Source: Phycisphaerales bacterium UBA5793
Lineage (GTDB): Bacteria; Planctomycetota; Phycisphaerae; Phycisphaerales; UBA5793
NCBI GenBank assembly: GCA_002418285.1
Contig: DIDT01000039.1
Span: 1-64,000, forward strand
DNA: 64,000 nucleotides
Direction of reading: 5' to 3'
Below are positions 37,482-47,406 of the stretch, piece after piece. Position numbers and translations under genes: made by a program. Positions within the stretch are counted from its first letter, which is position 1; every line of letters starts with the position of its first letter. The notes below the pieces were generated by a model, which saw only the letters and a program-made list of their open reading frames with translations, was not told where the DNA came from and did no database searches.

Positions 37482-39170
37482 TCAGCGAACGCCTGAAATG
37501 TCGGGAACCGTCGGCTCCCAGCGCACCTGGGCGGAACCGAGCAGGGTGCCGGTGGCAAATGCGATGTCGACCTGGGCGATCTGGTATTCCGTGAGAGCTC
37601 GAATTTCCGAACTACGTGCGTTGGCATAGCTGGCTTGCGCGTTGAGCACGTCGGTGGACGTCCGCAGACCGAGATCGAACTGGCGCTGCTCAGCCTCGAG
37701 AAGACGGGCCTCGAGCAGGGCGCTGCGACCCGCGGCGAGGACGCGCTGCCAGTTGGCGTCGAGTTGATCGAGGGCGTTGCAAACCTCGTTGATGATCTGA
37801 GCCCGACGCTGCTCCTTGGTGGCCATCCGCTGCACGCGCGAGTAGATCGCCTGGTTGTACCGACTCTGAGCTGCGGCATTGCCAAGCGGCACTTCAACGC
37901 TCAGGCCGATGATGTGGTCTTCGAAGTTGCGATCAGTCAGGACGCTGAACGAATTGCTGTAGGAGTCGCCAAGACCATTGACGTTGTAGCGGTAATCGAG
38001 CGTCACGAGCGGCAATTTCTGGTTGCGAGCAAAGTCAATACTGCTCGCATCCTGCGCGATCTGGAGTTCGAGCTCGAGCATTTCCATGCGAGAATCCAGA
38101 GCCCCGTTCGCCAGTTCGATCGGGTCGAGCTGGTAGCGGATCGGGTTGGGCAGGGTGGACAGCTCAATGACCGTCGGGGTCTCCATGCCCAGTCCCGGTT
38201 TGTTGAGCACGCGCTTGAGCAATCGCTCCGAGTCGCGAACGGCGTTTTGGGCGTTAATGATCGCCTCGACGCGCTGGGCCACTCCCGCCTCCGCCCGAAC
38301 GATCTCCACCTCCGCTGTGTCTCCGGCGTTCACGCGGCGGCGAGCTCGCTCCAGCTGCGCCACGGCAAGGTCGTACTCCTGCTGGCGAACTTCCAGCTCT
38401 TTCTGGAAGGCGTAGAGTCGCCAGTACACCCGATCCACATCTGCGATGACACGGATCACCTCCAGTTTGGCAGCGGCTTCGCTAATCTGCGACTGATACT
38501 GCGCCACACAAATCGCGTGCGTGTTCGTACGCACACCGGCGTTGCGCAGCAGAGGTTGACTCAAAGAAACTGAAAAATCCGATGTGAACGAGGGGTTTAG
38601 CGTCGCAAACTGGTTGTCCGTCTCGGTGCGACTCATCGGCAGATCGAGCGTGATCATGCCTCCCGTGTACAACGGGATGCGGAACCCGACATCGCCGGTC
38701 AGCGATTTCACACTCGAGCCGTTCAGGCTCGTATCGGTGGGCTGATCGAAGCTCGAGTTGCGCACATTTGCAAAGAACAAGGCTTCAAATCGAGCCTCCT
38801 CCTGTGTGATGTTCTCTCGCGTGATCGTCGGACCCAGAAGGGAGACGGCAAGATCGAGGTTGTACTCCAGCGCCAGAGCGCGACACTCTTCGATCGAGAG
38901 CGAGACACGATCCGCGGCATCGGTGGGTCGGCGCAGCACAGGAGAGTGCTTGATGAACTCCTCGCGCGCTTCCTCGAGCGTCTGCGTGGAGGGGGACAAT
39001 TCTGCGAGCTTGAGCGGTTCGATGGCCCGCAAGCGTTCGGGATCGACCTTGAGGCGCGGCTGGCCATTGCCGAACAACGAATCGCAGCCGCTCACAAGGC
39101 ACAGGGACGCGCCGAGCAACACTACTGTGATTCTGGCGGACCGTGCGCATCGCACAACCGATTCATTCAT
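37482..39170 (-). CDS. TolC-family outer-membrane efflux lipoprotein
   Basis: A 562-residue protein with a lipoprotein signal (lipobox LVSGC) and an efflux-channel body: long coiled-coil segments with repeats such as RRVNAGDTAEVEIVRAEAGVAQR and a second set with EAEQRQFDLGLRTSTDVLNAQASYANA, the two halves expected for TolC/OprM. It forms the exit channel of the efflux pump encoded upstream. The start overlaps the stop of the permease (ATGAATGA), so I use ATG 39170. Lys- and Arg-rich residues follow in the family region as expected. Confidence 0.92.
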   Translation of the reverse strand: MNESVVRCARSARITVVLLGASLCLVSGCDSLFGNGQPRLKVDPERLRAIEPLKLAELSPSTQTLEEAREEFIKHSPVLRRPTDAADRVSLSIEECRALALEYNLDLAVSLLGPTITRENITQEEARFEALFFANVRNSSFDQPTDTSLNGSSVKSLTGDVGFRIPLYTGGMITLDLPMSRTETDNQFATLNPSFTSDFSVSLSQPLLRNAGVRTNTHAICVAQYQSQISEAAAKLEVIRVIADVDRVYWRLYAFQKELEVRQQEYDLAVAQLERARRRVNAGDTAEVEIVRAEAGVAQRVEAIINAQNAVRDSERLLKRVLNKPGLGMETPTVIELSTLPNPIRYQLDPIELANGALDSRMEMLELELQIAQDASSIDFARNQKLPLVTLDYRYNVNGLGDSYSNSFSVLTDRNFEDHIIGLSVEVPLGNAAAQSRYNQAIYSRVQRMATKEQRRAQIINEVCNALDQLDANWQRVLAAGRSALLEARLLEAEQRQFDLGLRTSTDVLNAQASYANARSSEIRALTEYQIAQVDIAFATGTLLGSAQVRWEPTVPDISGVR

Positions 39171-40419
39171 GACGAAGAGCCTCGATGGGATCGAGCCGGG
39201 CGGCCTTGATCGCCGGAAACATTCCAAAAACAACACCCACGGCCGCTGCAAACCCGAAGGACAGCAGCATGGCCCACACGGGGATAAATGCCTTATCGAG
39301 ACTCGCGAGTTTGGCGAGGATGATCGTGATGGCTTCTCCGGCCCCCAGCCCCACCACCCCGCCAAGGAAGCAGAGCATGACCGCTTCGATCAGGAACTGA
39401 AGCAGGATCGCCGAGGGCCGCGCACCAACCGCCTTGCGCAAGCCAATCTCGCGCGTGCGCTCCGAGACGGATACCAGCATGATGTTCATGATTCCCACTC
39501 CGCCGACAATGAGCGAAATGGCGACGATGCCAAATGCGATAAGCGAGATCACGAATGACATCTTCTTGAATGAATCAATGACCTGCTGCATCGCCATGAT
39601 CCGGAAGGTATCCGGATCCTCCGGAAGCAGGTGACGATTGCGGCGCAGCAGTGCGCGCAATTCAGCGATCGCATCCTCCGACACATCCGGCGATTTGCTC
39701 GCCGCCATTGCCTGCATCCATCCCTCGTTCATCCGCCAGGCGGTTGCGAAGGGGATGAATATCTCGGCCTCGGCCGCGGAATCGCGCATGCCCATGGCCG
39801 ATTCCGGGTTTGGCTCAATCAGTCCGACGACCGTGAACCGCCGATCGTTGATGAGAATGGACTGCCCGGTGCAGTCGCGATCGAGTTTCAAATCATCTCG
39901 CAACTGCGTGGAGATGATGCAAACCTGCTCGCACTTCTGCTGATCAGTCGCAGAAAACGGCCGTCCGATGGTGACAAATCGATTCTCGATCTTGTGCCAG
40001 TCCGGCTCGATGCCAGTGATCTGAGCGCCGTCAATCATCTTCTCGCCATAGCGCACAGTACCGGCCATTTCCCGGATGCGCGTCAGGGCGGCGACGCTGG
40101 CGCACTCTGTCTCCCAGCCGTCGAACTGCTCGGGCTGGAAGCGAATCACGCGCCAGGAAGCATTGGCGAAGCGACCGGATTCGGGCCAATGCGGCCCCAT
40201 GAACACTTTGTTGGTGCCGAAGGTTTGAAACTCATCGAGAACAAAGGTCTTCAGGCCCGTGAGTGCGGCGATCACCGCGGTCACGGCCCCCACGCCAATG
40301 ATGATGCCCAGTGTCGTCAGGATCGAACGAACCTTGTTCGCCCAGATTTGCCCCGTTGCCAGCGCGATACTCTGGACAACGAGACGAACCAGCGCCAGCG
40401 GCCAGAGAAGGATCATCAT
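39163..40419 (-). CDS. MacB-type ABC transporter permease
   Basis: A 418-residue permease: one N-terminal TM helix, a large periplasmic domain, then three C-terminal TM helices with GGVGIMNIMLVSVSERTREIGLRKAVGA, as in MacB/FtsX. Unlike classical MacB, the ATPase is a separate gene. It belongs to the tripartite macrolide or lipoprotein-type export systems. The start overlaps the ATPase stop by 4 bases (ATGA). Confidence 0.94.
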   Translation of the reverse strand: MMILLWPLALVRLVVQSIALATGQIWANKVRSILTTLGIIIGVGAVTAVIAALTGLKTFVLDEFQTFGTNKVFMGPHWPESGRFANASWRVIRFQPEQFDGWETECASVAALTRIREMAGTVRYGEKMIDGAQITGIEPDWHKIENRFVTIGRPFSATDQQKCEQVCIISTQLRDDLKLDRDCTGQSILINDRRFTVVGLIEPNPESAMGMRDSAAEAEIFIPFATAWRMNEGWMQAMAASKSPDVSEDAIAELRALLRRNRHLLPEDPDTFRIMAMQQVIDSFKKMSFVISLIAFGIVAISLIVGGVGIMNIMLVSVSERTREIGLRKAVGARPSAILLQFLIEAVMLCFLGGVVGLGAGEAITIILAKLASLDKAFIPVWAMLLSFGFAAAVGVVFGMFPAIKAARLDPIEALRHE

Positions 40420-41249
40420 GACTTGGCCTCCAACGACGCCGATCGCACTGGCTTGGTCACCACAGCCCCACGCCCGTTCGACTGGACTGTTTCGTGCGCG
40501 GCGTCTTCGGGATCGCGCGTTCGGTTCATGGACTGATGCAGTTGCACTGCAGCGCGGTTGGTCTCATCCTGCGATGCAAGGACGTCTGAACAAACCAGAC
40601 CGTCGCGCATGCGGACGATTCGCTTGGCGTACTGCGCCACATCTTCCTCGTGGGTGACCATGATGATGGTCTGACCCTCTCGGTGCAACTGGGCAAAGAG
40701 CTCGATGATCTCTTCCGTTGTTCGACTGTCGAGGTTTCCGGTCGGTTCGTCGGCGAGTAGGATCGCGGGCTCGCCCACGAGCGCCCGCGCGATGGCGACG
40801 CGCTGCTTCTGTCCACCGGAAAGCTGATTGGGACGGTGACTCATGCGATCGCCAAGGCCGACTCGCTCAAGAGCCGCCTTGGCGCGCTTGCGCCGCTGAA
40901 ACCAGCCGGATTGGGCATAGACAAGCGGTAGTTCAACGTTTTTGAGGGCCGAGAGGCGTGGCATCAGCTCGAACGACTGGAAGACGAACCCGATGCGATC
41001 GTTGCGCACCCGAGCCAGCGCTGAAGCTCCCATGCGGCTGACGAGGGTACCGTCGAGTTCGTAGGTTCCGCTTGTCGGACGATCGAGGCAGCCCAGGATA
41101 TTCATCAGGGTGCTCTTGCCCGAGCCGGACGGTCCCATGATGGCAACCCACTCGTTGGCGTTGACGTCAAGATCGACACCGGCCATCGCATTAATGCGCT
41201 CCGTGCCCATCTTGTAGATCTTCGTCACGTTTCTCAGGCGAATAATCAT
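40416..41249 (-). CDS. ABC transporter ATP-binding protein, MacB/LolD type
   Basis: A 277-residue ATPase with Walker A GPSGSGKST, signature LSGGQKQRVA, Walker B ILLADEPTGNLDS and the H-loop VTHEEDVA. Residues beyond about 230 form a variable, charged C-terminal tail not found in most LolD-like ATPases. It powers the permease encoded directly after it and is followed by TolC. It lies 12 bases after the membrane fusion protein gene. Confidence 0.95.
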   Translation of the reverse strand: MIIRLRNVTKIYKMGTERINAMAGVDLDVNANEWVAIMGPSGSGKSTLMNILGCLDRPTSGTYELDGTLVSRMGASALARVRNDRIGFVFQSFELMPRLSALKNVELPLVYAQSGWFQRRKRAKAALERVGLGDRMSHRPNQLSGGQKQRVAIARALVGEPAILLADEPTGNLDSRTTEEIIELFAQLHREGQTIIMVTHEEDVAQYAKRIVRMRDGLVCSDVLASQDETNRAAVQLHQSMNRTRDPEDAAHETVQSNGRGAVVTKPVRSASLEAKS

Positions 41250-41261
41250 GAACTACCGGGA

Positions 41262-42743
41262 TCAGACCCCGCCCTCCGAGGAGCTTTCAACTGGCTGAGC
41301 TCCGGACGGATTCTCCGACTTCTCCTTGGCGTCTTGCTTTGCCTTCTCTTCCTTTCGCTTCTTGTCGAGCTTCTCCTGCTCGACGACGCGCTCATCTTTG
41401 ACAGGTTGATCGTGCTTAAGACTCTCAAAGACGCGATATGGCCCAACGATAACCTGATCTTCGTCGCTCAATCCCGAGAGGATCAGCGTTTCAGAAGCAT
41501 CGCTCGCGCCGATCGTCACAGGCGTGACCACCGTCTTGCCATCAACGAATCGATACACGACGGTTGCGATGCTCTTGGTCATGTCGACGTCGGGATTGTT
41601 CTCTCGAATGCTCAGTGGCAGGTCATCGATCGGTCGGGCGAGCACGGCCTGGCTGGGGATCTTGATGACATCCTCGTGCCGGTGCGTCTCGATCTCGACA
41701 TCGGCGGTGAGCCCTGAGTAGATCTGAGCGCCATGGGTGTCGAGGAGAATCTCCGTCTTGTAGTACTTGGAGCCGTCTGAGGCACGGTCGTTGGTCAGCG
41801 CAACGGCCTGGACAGTACCAGCGAACTCCTGCCCGGGATAGGCGTTGATGCGCACCTTGGCGCGCTGACCCACATTGACGCCACCAACGGAGGCCTCATC
41901 AACTTGGGCGTTGAGCAGCATCACAGAGAGGTCGGCCACTTCGATGATGACCGTGCCAGCGTTGTTCATCGTGCCGGTGACGACGAGTTCACCGACTTCC
42001 GCATTCAATCGCGTGACAGTGCCGCTGATCGGTGAGGAGATCGTGGTGTAACTGAGTTCATCGCGAGCCTGCTCGATCATCGCGTCAGAAGCAAGGAGAT
42101 TGAACTCCATGACTTTGAGATTGAGCTCGTCCGCGATGACCGATTGCTCCTGGGCGGCGATGTTGGCCTTCAATTGATCGACCGTGGATTGGGCCAGATC
42201 GACGACAGACTGGGACACGTCATGCGTGGCCAGCAGATCGGAGTTGCGCTGCAGCTCAAGTTCGGCCTGAGCGAGCGACGCACGCGTGCCTTCGATTGAT
42301 GCGCGGGTGCCTGCAAGCCGCGCCTTCTGGACTTCAAGGCTCGCGGCATCCGCAGCCCGCCGGGCTTCGGCGGCCTTGAGATTGGCTTCGCGATCGGTTG
42401 AATCCAACTGGACCAGAATGGATGCGGGAATCGGTGGATTGGCATTGGGGTCGCCCTTGGTGACCTCGTCTCCCTCCTCGTAGGGCAGAGCCGTGATGCG
42501 AGCCGAGAGGCGGGCGCTGATCTCGACCTTGGTCTTGGGCTCGATCTCACCCGGCGCTTTGATCGTCTCGATCAACGTCCCGCGCGTCGGTTTCATGAGC
42601 CGTACGACAGTTCCTTCAGGCTGAGGCATGCGCTGGCGAATCTGCTGAACTGCGGCGGGGCCGAGCAAGGCCCCGAGCCCGGCCAGAATCGCCACCGTCA
42701 CCACGACGATGATTAAAATGCGCACGGTTAGACTCTCCGACAA
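41262..42743 (-). CDS. MacA/HlyD-type membrane fusion protein
   Basis: A 493-residue periplasmic adaptor: N-terminal TM anchor, lipoyl-like segment, a long alpha hairpin of coiled coil (about residues 110-230), a second lipoyl half with TTISSPISGTVTRLN, a beta-barrel region and a 45-residue C-terminal Lys/Glu-rich tail. It links the inner-membrane ABC complex to TolC. It is the first gene of the operon; the promoter should lie between 42744 and 42910, shared with the divergent gene. Confidence 0.93.
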   Translation of the reverse strand: MSESLTVRILIIVVVTVAILAGLGALLGPAAVQQIRQRMPQPEGTVVRLMKPTRGTLIETIKAPGEIEPKTKVEISARLSARITALPYEEGDEVTKGDPNANPPIPASILVQLDSTDREANLKAAEARRAADAASLEVQKARLAGTRASIEGTRASLAQAELELQRNSDLLATHDVSQSVVDLAQSTVDQLKANIAAQEQSVIADELNLKVMEFNLLASDAMIEQARDELSYTTISSPISGTVTRLNAEVGELVVTGTMNNAGTVIIEVADLSVMLLNAQVDEASVGGVNVGQRAKVRINAYPGQEFAGTVQAVALTNDRASDGSKYYKTEILLDTHGAQIYSGLTADVEIETHRHEDVIKIPSQAVLARPIDDLPLSIRENNPDVDMTKSIATVVYRFVDGKTVVTPVTIGASDASETLILSGLSDEDQVIVGPYRVFESLKHDQPVKDERVVEQEKLDKKRKEEKAKQDAKEKSENPSGAQPVESSSEGGV

Positions 42744-42910
42744 ATTGCTGATCCGGTCGCTTCCGTCTCACGTCAGCCGGCCGGACCGGAACCCCTCTCA
42801 GTTATTGGGATTCGCTTCGGCCGCATTACGACCATAGGACTTTGGCGGGCAGCCGCGAATTTGACGATGTCCGTTCGACGTTTCGAACAGGAGAGTGTAC
42901 CGTTGAAGGC

Positions 42911-43792
42911 ATGACCGCGTTTCAGACATTCATGAAGGAACTGATCGATTACGCCGGCCTCTTCCCCCCCGCCGCCTTGTCGATGCGCGGCGCTTGCGTC
43001 GAGTATCAGCGATGGAGGGCTTCTGAGGACGCCTGGATGGTCGGGCGTTTCGTGTGCCCCGTCGGTCGCCTGGCCGAGCTGGCCCGCGAGTCCGAGTCGA
43101 TCGCAGATGCGACCTGGCAGCTCTCGGTCCTCGCCGGGGATCCGCTGGAGCGAGATCTCGATTCCATCACGGCCTTTCTTGATGAAACCGGCAATCGATT
43201 CGACGTGCCGTCCCTCGAAATCAGAGTCGCTTCCGTCGCCAATCTCGAAGGATGTCTCGAAGTGCTCGAGACTGTTGAGGAGGGCGTCACGGCCTATTTC
43301 GAACTGCCAACTGACGAGGACGCGCGGGGCCTGATCGCGGCGCTGGCGGGAACGGGGCATGGCGCCAAAATCCGCACGGGTGGGGTAACCCCTGAATTGT
43401 TTCCTTCCGCTGAACAGGTCGCGAGATTCATCTCCACCTGTCGCGACGCCCAGGTTCCCTTCAAGGCGACGGCGGGGCTCCATCATCCGCTCCGCCATCT
43501 GAACGCGACATTGGGCTGTCGCATGCACGGATTCTTCAATGTGTTCACGGCCGCGGCCCTGGCTGCGGCGCAGAACCTCTCAACTGAGGCGATCGCTTCG
43601 ATCATGCGCGCGGAACGGGCTGATGCCTTCTCGTTCGTCGGCGACCAGTGCAAGGCTCTGGATTACACGTTGACCGCCCAAGCACTGGACCGCGCGAGAC
43701 GGTTTGCCGTTTCGTTCGGCTCATGCTCGATTGCCGAGCCGGTCGAGGATCTGAGTGCGATCGGCCTGCTTCCGCTTGCAGCGCCGGCATGA
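42911..43792 (+). CDS. Uncharacterised protein coupled to fumarylacetoacetase
   Basis: A 293-residue cytoplasmic protein with no signal peptide or TM segment. It starts FQTFMKELIDYAGLFPPAAL and contains DAWMVGRFVCP, KIRTGGV, PFKATAGLHHPLRH and HGFFNVFTAAALA. The alternation of strands with GG/KATAG-type loops suggests an alpha/beta barrel, but this is inference. It is 46 bases upstream of fahA on the same strand, so a role in tyrosine degradation or in handling its intermediates is suggested. ATG 42911 is the first consistent start. Confidence 0.75.
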   Translation: MTAFQTFMKELIDYAGLFPPAALSMRGACVEYQRWRASEDAWMVGRFVCPVGRLAELARESESIADATWQLSVLAGDPLERDLDSITAFLDETGNRFDVPSLEIRVASVANLEGCLEVLETVEEGVTAYFELPTDEDARGLIAALAGTGHGAKIRTGGVTPELFPSAEQVARFISTCRDAQVPFKATAGLHHPLRHLNATLGCRMHGFFNVFTAAALAAAQNLSTEAIASIMRAERADAFSFVGDQCKALDYTLTAQALDRARRFAVSFGSCSIAEPVEDLSAIGLLPLAAPA

Positions 43793-43838
43793 GTGTCGGA
43801 TGGCACTTCGGCGAGCATTCACAAACCGAAAGAACCGA

Positions 43839-45152
43839 ATGATTGAGACCAACGATCCAAACCTGCGCTCCTGGCTCGAAGATGCCAACGACCCCACCTG
43901 CGACTTTCCGATCCAAAACCTGCCTCTGGGCGTTTTTACCCGTCAGGGTGAATCACACGAACATCGGCGCATCGGAGTCGCAATTGGTCGGCACGTACTC
44001 GACGTGGCGATTGCATGGCCCGAACTCTGTCCTGATCTGGCGAACCTCGGTCCGTCGCTCTTCGCTCAGCCCACACTCAATACTTTCCTCGCCGGCGGAC
44101 GCAAGTCATGGACGCTGGTGCGCAACCGCCTCAGCCGATGGCTGCGCGAGGCAAGTCCGGAGCTGCGCGACCACGCCGACCTGCGGCGGCGCTGCCTCGT
44201 TCCCAAGGACGAGACCATTATGCATCTTCCCGTCGAGATCGGCGACTACACCGACTTCTATTCCTCGAAAGAACATGCCACGAATGTGGGTATGATGTTC
44301 CGCGATCCCAAGAACGCTTTGCTTCCGAACTGGAAGCACATTCCCGTGGGTTATCACGGCCGGGCGAGTTCCGTCGTCGTCTCCGGCACCGACATCCACC
44401 GCCCCTGCGGCCAGACGAATCCTGAAGACGGACCCATGCCAACGTTCGGTCCGTGCCGCCTGCTCGACTTTGAGCTGGAGGTCGGCTTCATCACCGGACC
44501 CGGCAACGCGCTCGGCCAGCCGATCAACGTCAACACCGCACATGAGCACATCTTCGGCATGGTTCTTGTCAATGACTGGTCGGCTCGCGATATTCAGCGG
44601 TGGGAATACGTGCCGCTCGGTCCGTTCACCGCGAAGAATTTCGCCACGTCAATCAGCCCGTGGGTGGTGCCGATTGATGCGTTGGATCCGTATCGGGTCA
44701 GGACGCCGCGCGTAGAGGGCGATCCGCCGGCGCAGAAATACCTCGATGGTGCGTGGAACTGGAACTTCGATCTCAATCTCGAAGTGCGAATGCAGTCAGC
44801 CCAGATGCGCGAGCAAGGCGCTGCGCCGATGACCCTCACGCGCAACAACTTCAGCCTGATGTACTGGAACATGTGCCAGCAGCTGGCGCACCAGACAATC
44901 ACGGGCTGCAATATCCGACCCGGCGATCTCTACGCTTCGGGTACGGTGAGTGGCACGACCCCGGACTCGCGCGGCTCGATGCTTGAGATTTGCTGGAAGG
45001 GCACGCAACCTCTCACGCTGCCGACCGGAGAGCAACGTAAGTTCATCGCCGACGGCGATACGGTAATCATGGCCGGCGTGTGCCAGCGCGAGGGCCTGGC
45101 GCGCATCGGCTTCGGTGAAGTGCGCGGCACAGTGCTACCGGCGCGGGCCTAG
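43839..45152 (+). CDS. fahA: Fumarylacetoacetase
   Basis: A 437-residue enzyme splitting fumarylacetoacetate to fumarate and acetoacetate, the last step of tyrosine catabolism. Motifs: DYTDFYSSKEHATNVG, IPVGYHGRASSVV, LDFELEVGFITG (metal-binding Glu residues), VNDWSARDIQRWEYVPLGPF and the C-terminal GTVSGT. Length is normal for the family. The ATG is supported by the protein start rather than a strong ribosome site. It pairs with hmgA at 22779; a maleylacetoacetate isomerase gene is not in the window. Confidence 0.95.
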   Translation: MIETNDPNLRSWLEDANDPTCDFPIQNLPLGVFTRQGESHEHRRIGVAIGRHVLDVAIAWPELCPDLANLGPSLFAQPTLNTFLAGGRKSWTLVRNRLSRWLREASPELRDHADLRRRCLVPKDETIMHLPVEIGDYTDFYSSKEHATNVGMMFRDPKNALLPNWKHIPVGYHGRASSVVVSGTDIHRPCGQTNPEDGPMPTFGPCRLLDFELEVGFITGPGNALGQPINVNTAHEHIFGMVLVNDWSARDIQRWEYVPLGPFTAKNFATSISPWVVPIDALDPYRVRTPRVEGDPPAQKYLDGAWNWNFDLNLEVRMQSAQMREQGAAPMTLTRNNFSLMYWNMCQQLAHQTITGCNIRPGDLYASGTVSGTTPDSRGSMLEICWKGTQPLTLPTGEQRKFIADGDTVIMAGVCQREGLARIGFGEVRGTVLPARA

Positions 45153-45318
45153 CGGGCCGATGGTGCAAATGCCGCAATCATCCAACTACTGGGGTAGCCG
45201 ACCTCCCTTTTGCTCAAATTCATGAGAAAATGATCCGAGCTCCAAGGAAGTTTCGGTATCATGAGCAACGCAGTGAATGTGCCGCGCGTGAAGCTGTGAC
45301 GCCGGCCGGGAGGGAGCC

Positions 45319-47406
45319 GTGTCGAAGTCACGATTGGATTCAGCAGACCTTGCCGGCCCCCTTGCAGTTGTCATACTCGCACTGAGCATAGCGACGGCTC
45401 GGGTCCACGCTCAGCCGTGTGAGTGGTCCAGAGTCAGTGAAGCCGGCCCGATTACACGTTCTTCGCACGCGATGGCGTTTGACTCTACTCGCGGCGTCGC
45501 CGTGATGTTCGGCGGCTCGAGCACTGTCGGCAGACACAACGATACATGGGAGTGGAACGGCACGACCTGGACACAGGCCGCCGAGAGCGGTCCCACGCCT
45601 CGACTCCGCCACGCGATGGCTTTTGATTCGCAACGGAACAGGACGGTTCTCTTCGGCGGATACGGCGAAGGAAACCGTGTCCAGGGTGACACTTGGGAGT
45701 GGGATGGACAGGCGTGGGGACTCGTCTCCACAAGTGGTCCGGCTGCGCGAGAGCGTCATGGCATGGCATACGACACTCGTCGCGGCAGGACGGTGTTGTT
45801 CGGAGGTCGCCAGGGCTCTCACTACTTCAATGAGACCTGGGAATGGGATGGGGCCGCCTGGCGCCTGATGGCCAACAGCGGCCCCCCTGCCGAATGGACC
45901 AATGCAATTGCCTACGACAGCGCCCGCGGTGTCACGGTGTTTTTCGGCGGGGATGGCAATCAGGACACATGGGAGTGGGATGGAGTTCGGTGGCAACAGG
46001 TTGCCACTACGGGCCCTTCGTTTCGGCAGGACTACAAACTGGCGTACGACAGTCGACGCGGCGTGACCGTGCTCTTCGGCGGCTATGCTAGTGGCGGTCT
46101 CGGCGACACATGGGAGTGGGATGGCGCCGTCTGGACCCGCGTAGCGCAGGATGGTCCGTCACCGCGAAGTTCCTACGCAATGACCTACGACGAGCTCCGA
46201 CAGTGCACGATTGTCTTTCAGGGCGACACGTGGGCCTGGGATGGCTCGCAGTGGATTGAAGTCGGTGACAAGCCGGCGCCACGATCCGGTCACGCCATGG
46301 CGTTCGATGATCGTCGGAACGTCGCGCTCGTTGCCGGTGGAGACAGGGGCGGAGCGGAGACATGGGCGTGGGACGGCGCCCGCTGGCTGCTGGAATCAAA
46401 CGCCGGTCCGGCTGATCGGGTTTCAGCTGCGGCGGCATTCGACAGCGATCGAGGTGTCACCGTTTACTTTGGCGGCCAGAACGGGCCAGCCTATTTCACA
46501 GATACCTGGGAATGGGATGGTGAGACATGGAGTCAGGTTGCCACATCCGGGCCGCCCGGGCGGCGCAGTTCCTCCATGGTCTATGACTTGGCTCGGCACG
46601 TAGTAGTTCTCTTCGGCGGTGAGGACGCCAATCGAACAAAGCTGAACGACATGTGGGAATGGGATGGCGTCCAATGGAGCCAGCGCATGGTAGAAGACGG
46701 TCCTTCGGCACGAACGGGTCACTCGATGGTGTTTGACTCGAGCCGCGAGGTCATCGTGCTCTTTGGCGGACTCACCACTCTTGGGTTGGCAGACACGTGG
46801 GAATGGAACGGCAGCGAGTGGTTGCTGGTCGCGAGCGACGGCCCGTCGGCACGCTACTTTGCATCGATGGCATTCGACGGTGATCGCAACGTATGCGTTA
46901 TGTACGGCGGTCAGAATGACCAGGGCCGCCCTAACAACGAAACGTGGGAATGGAATCAACAGTCGTGGACCTTGGTCGGTACCGAAGGACCGGGAGCAAC
47001 GACCTCAACTGGAATGGTCTACGACTCGCGCCAACGAGCCATGGTGTACTTCGGAGGCGGCGAGGTCTGGGAATACAGATGCCCGCGCGTCCAGCTGACC
47101 GCGAACGGCAGTTGCCCTGCCGGTGGCCCGATTCGAATCGAGTGGACTGATGCCGAACCCGACAGCCGGGCCGCGCTCATCTTTGCGCGGGGCGCGGGTG
47201 CATTTGTGATTCCCGGCGGCCGTCCGTGCGCCGGAGTCATGCTCGGACTCAATTCCAATCAGATTCAGGTTGCATGGCAAGGCACGACTGGCGCAAACGG
47301 ATCACGAGTGCTCCAGGCGAGCGCTCCGCAAGCTGCCTGTGGCGGGTACCTTCAGCTGCTCACAGTGACGTCATGCGCGACGAGCAATACGGCGCTGATT
47401 GACTAG
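45319..47406 (+). CDS. Secreted Kelch exoprotein, 12 blades, first of tandem array
   Basis: A 695-residue secreted protein with signal peptide (cleavage near ARVHA). It has twelve repeats of about 45-50 residues with VLFGG, DTWEWDG and xWxxVxxxGPxxR, that is, twice the six of a Kelch propeller. The C-terminal 95 residues form the four-Cys domain shared with the next two genes (CPxGGP, PCAG, ACGG, a final Cys before TSN). The GTG start has GGGAGGGAG upstream. No enzyme motif is present; a surface-binding or scaffold role is likely. Confidence 0.88.
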   Translation: MSKSRLDSADLAGPLAVVILALSIATARVHAQPCEWSRVSEAGPITRSSHAMAFDSTRGVAVMFGGSSTVGRHNDTWEWNGTTWTQAAESGPTPRLRHAMAFDSQRNRTVLFGGYGEGNRVQGDTWEWDGQAWGLVSTSGPAARERHGMAYDTRRGRTVLFGGRQGSHYFNETWEWDGAAWRLMANSGPPAEWTNAIAYDSARGVTVFFGGDGNQDTWEWDGVRWQQVATTGPSFRQDYKLAYDSRRGVTVLFGGYASGGLGDTWEWDGAVWTRVAQDGPSPRSSYAMTYDELRQCTIVFQGDTWAWDGSQWIEVGDKPAPRSGHAMAFDDRRNVALVAGGDRGGAETWAWDGARWLLESNAGPADRVSAAAAFDSDRGVTVYFGGQNGPAYFTDTWEWDGETWSQVATSGPPGRRSSSMVYDLARHVVVLFGGEDANRTKLNDMWEWDGVQWSQRMVEDGPSARTGHSMVFDSSREVIVLFGGLTTLGLADTWEWNGSEWLLVASDGPSARYFASMAFDGDRNVCVMYGGQNDQGRPNNETWEWNQQSWTLVGTEGPGATTSTGMVYDSRQRAMVYFGGGEVWEYRCPRVQLTANGSCPAGGPIRIEWTDAEPDSRAALIFARGAGAFVIPGGRPCAGVMLGLNSNQIQVAWQGTTGANGSRVLQASAPQAACGGYLQLLTVTSCATSNTALID

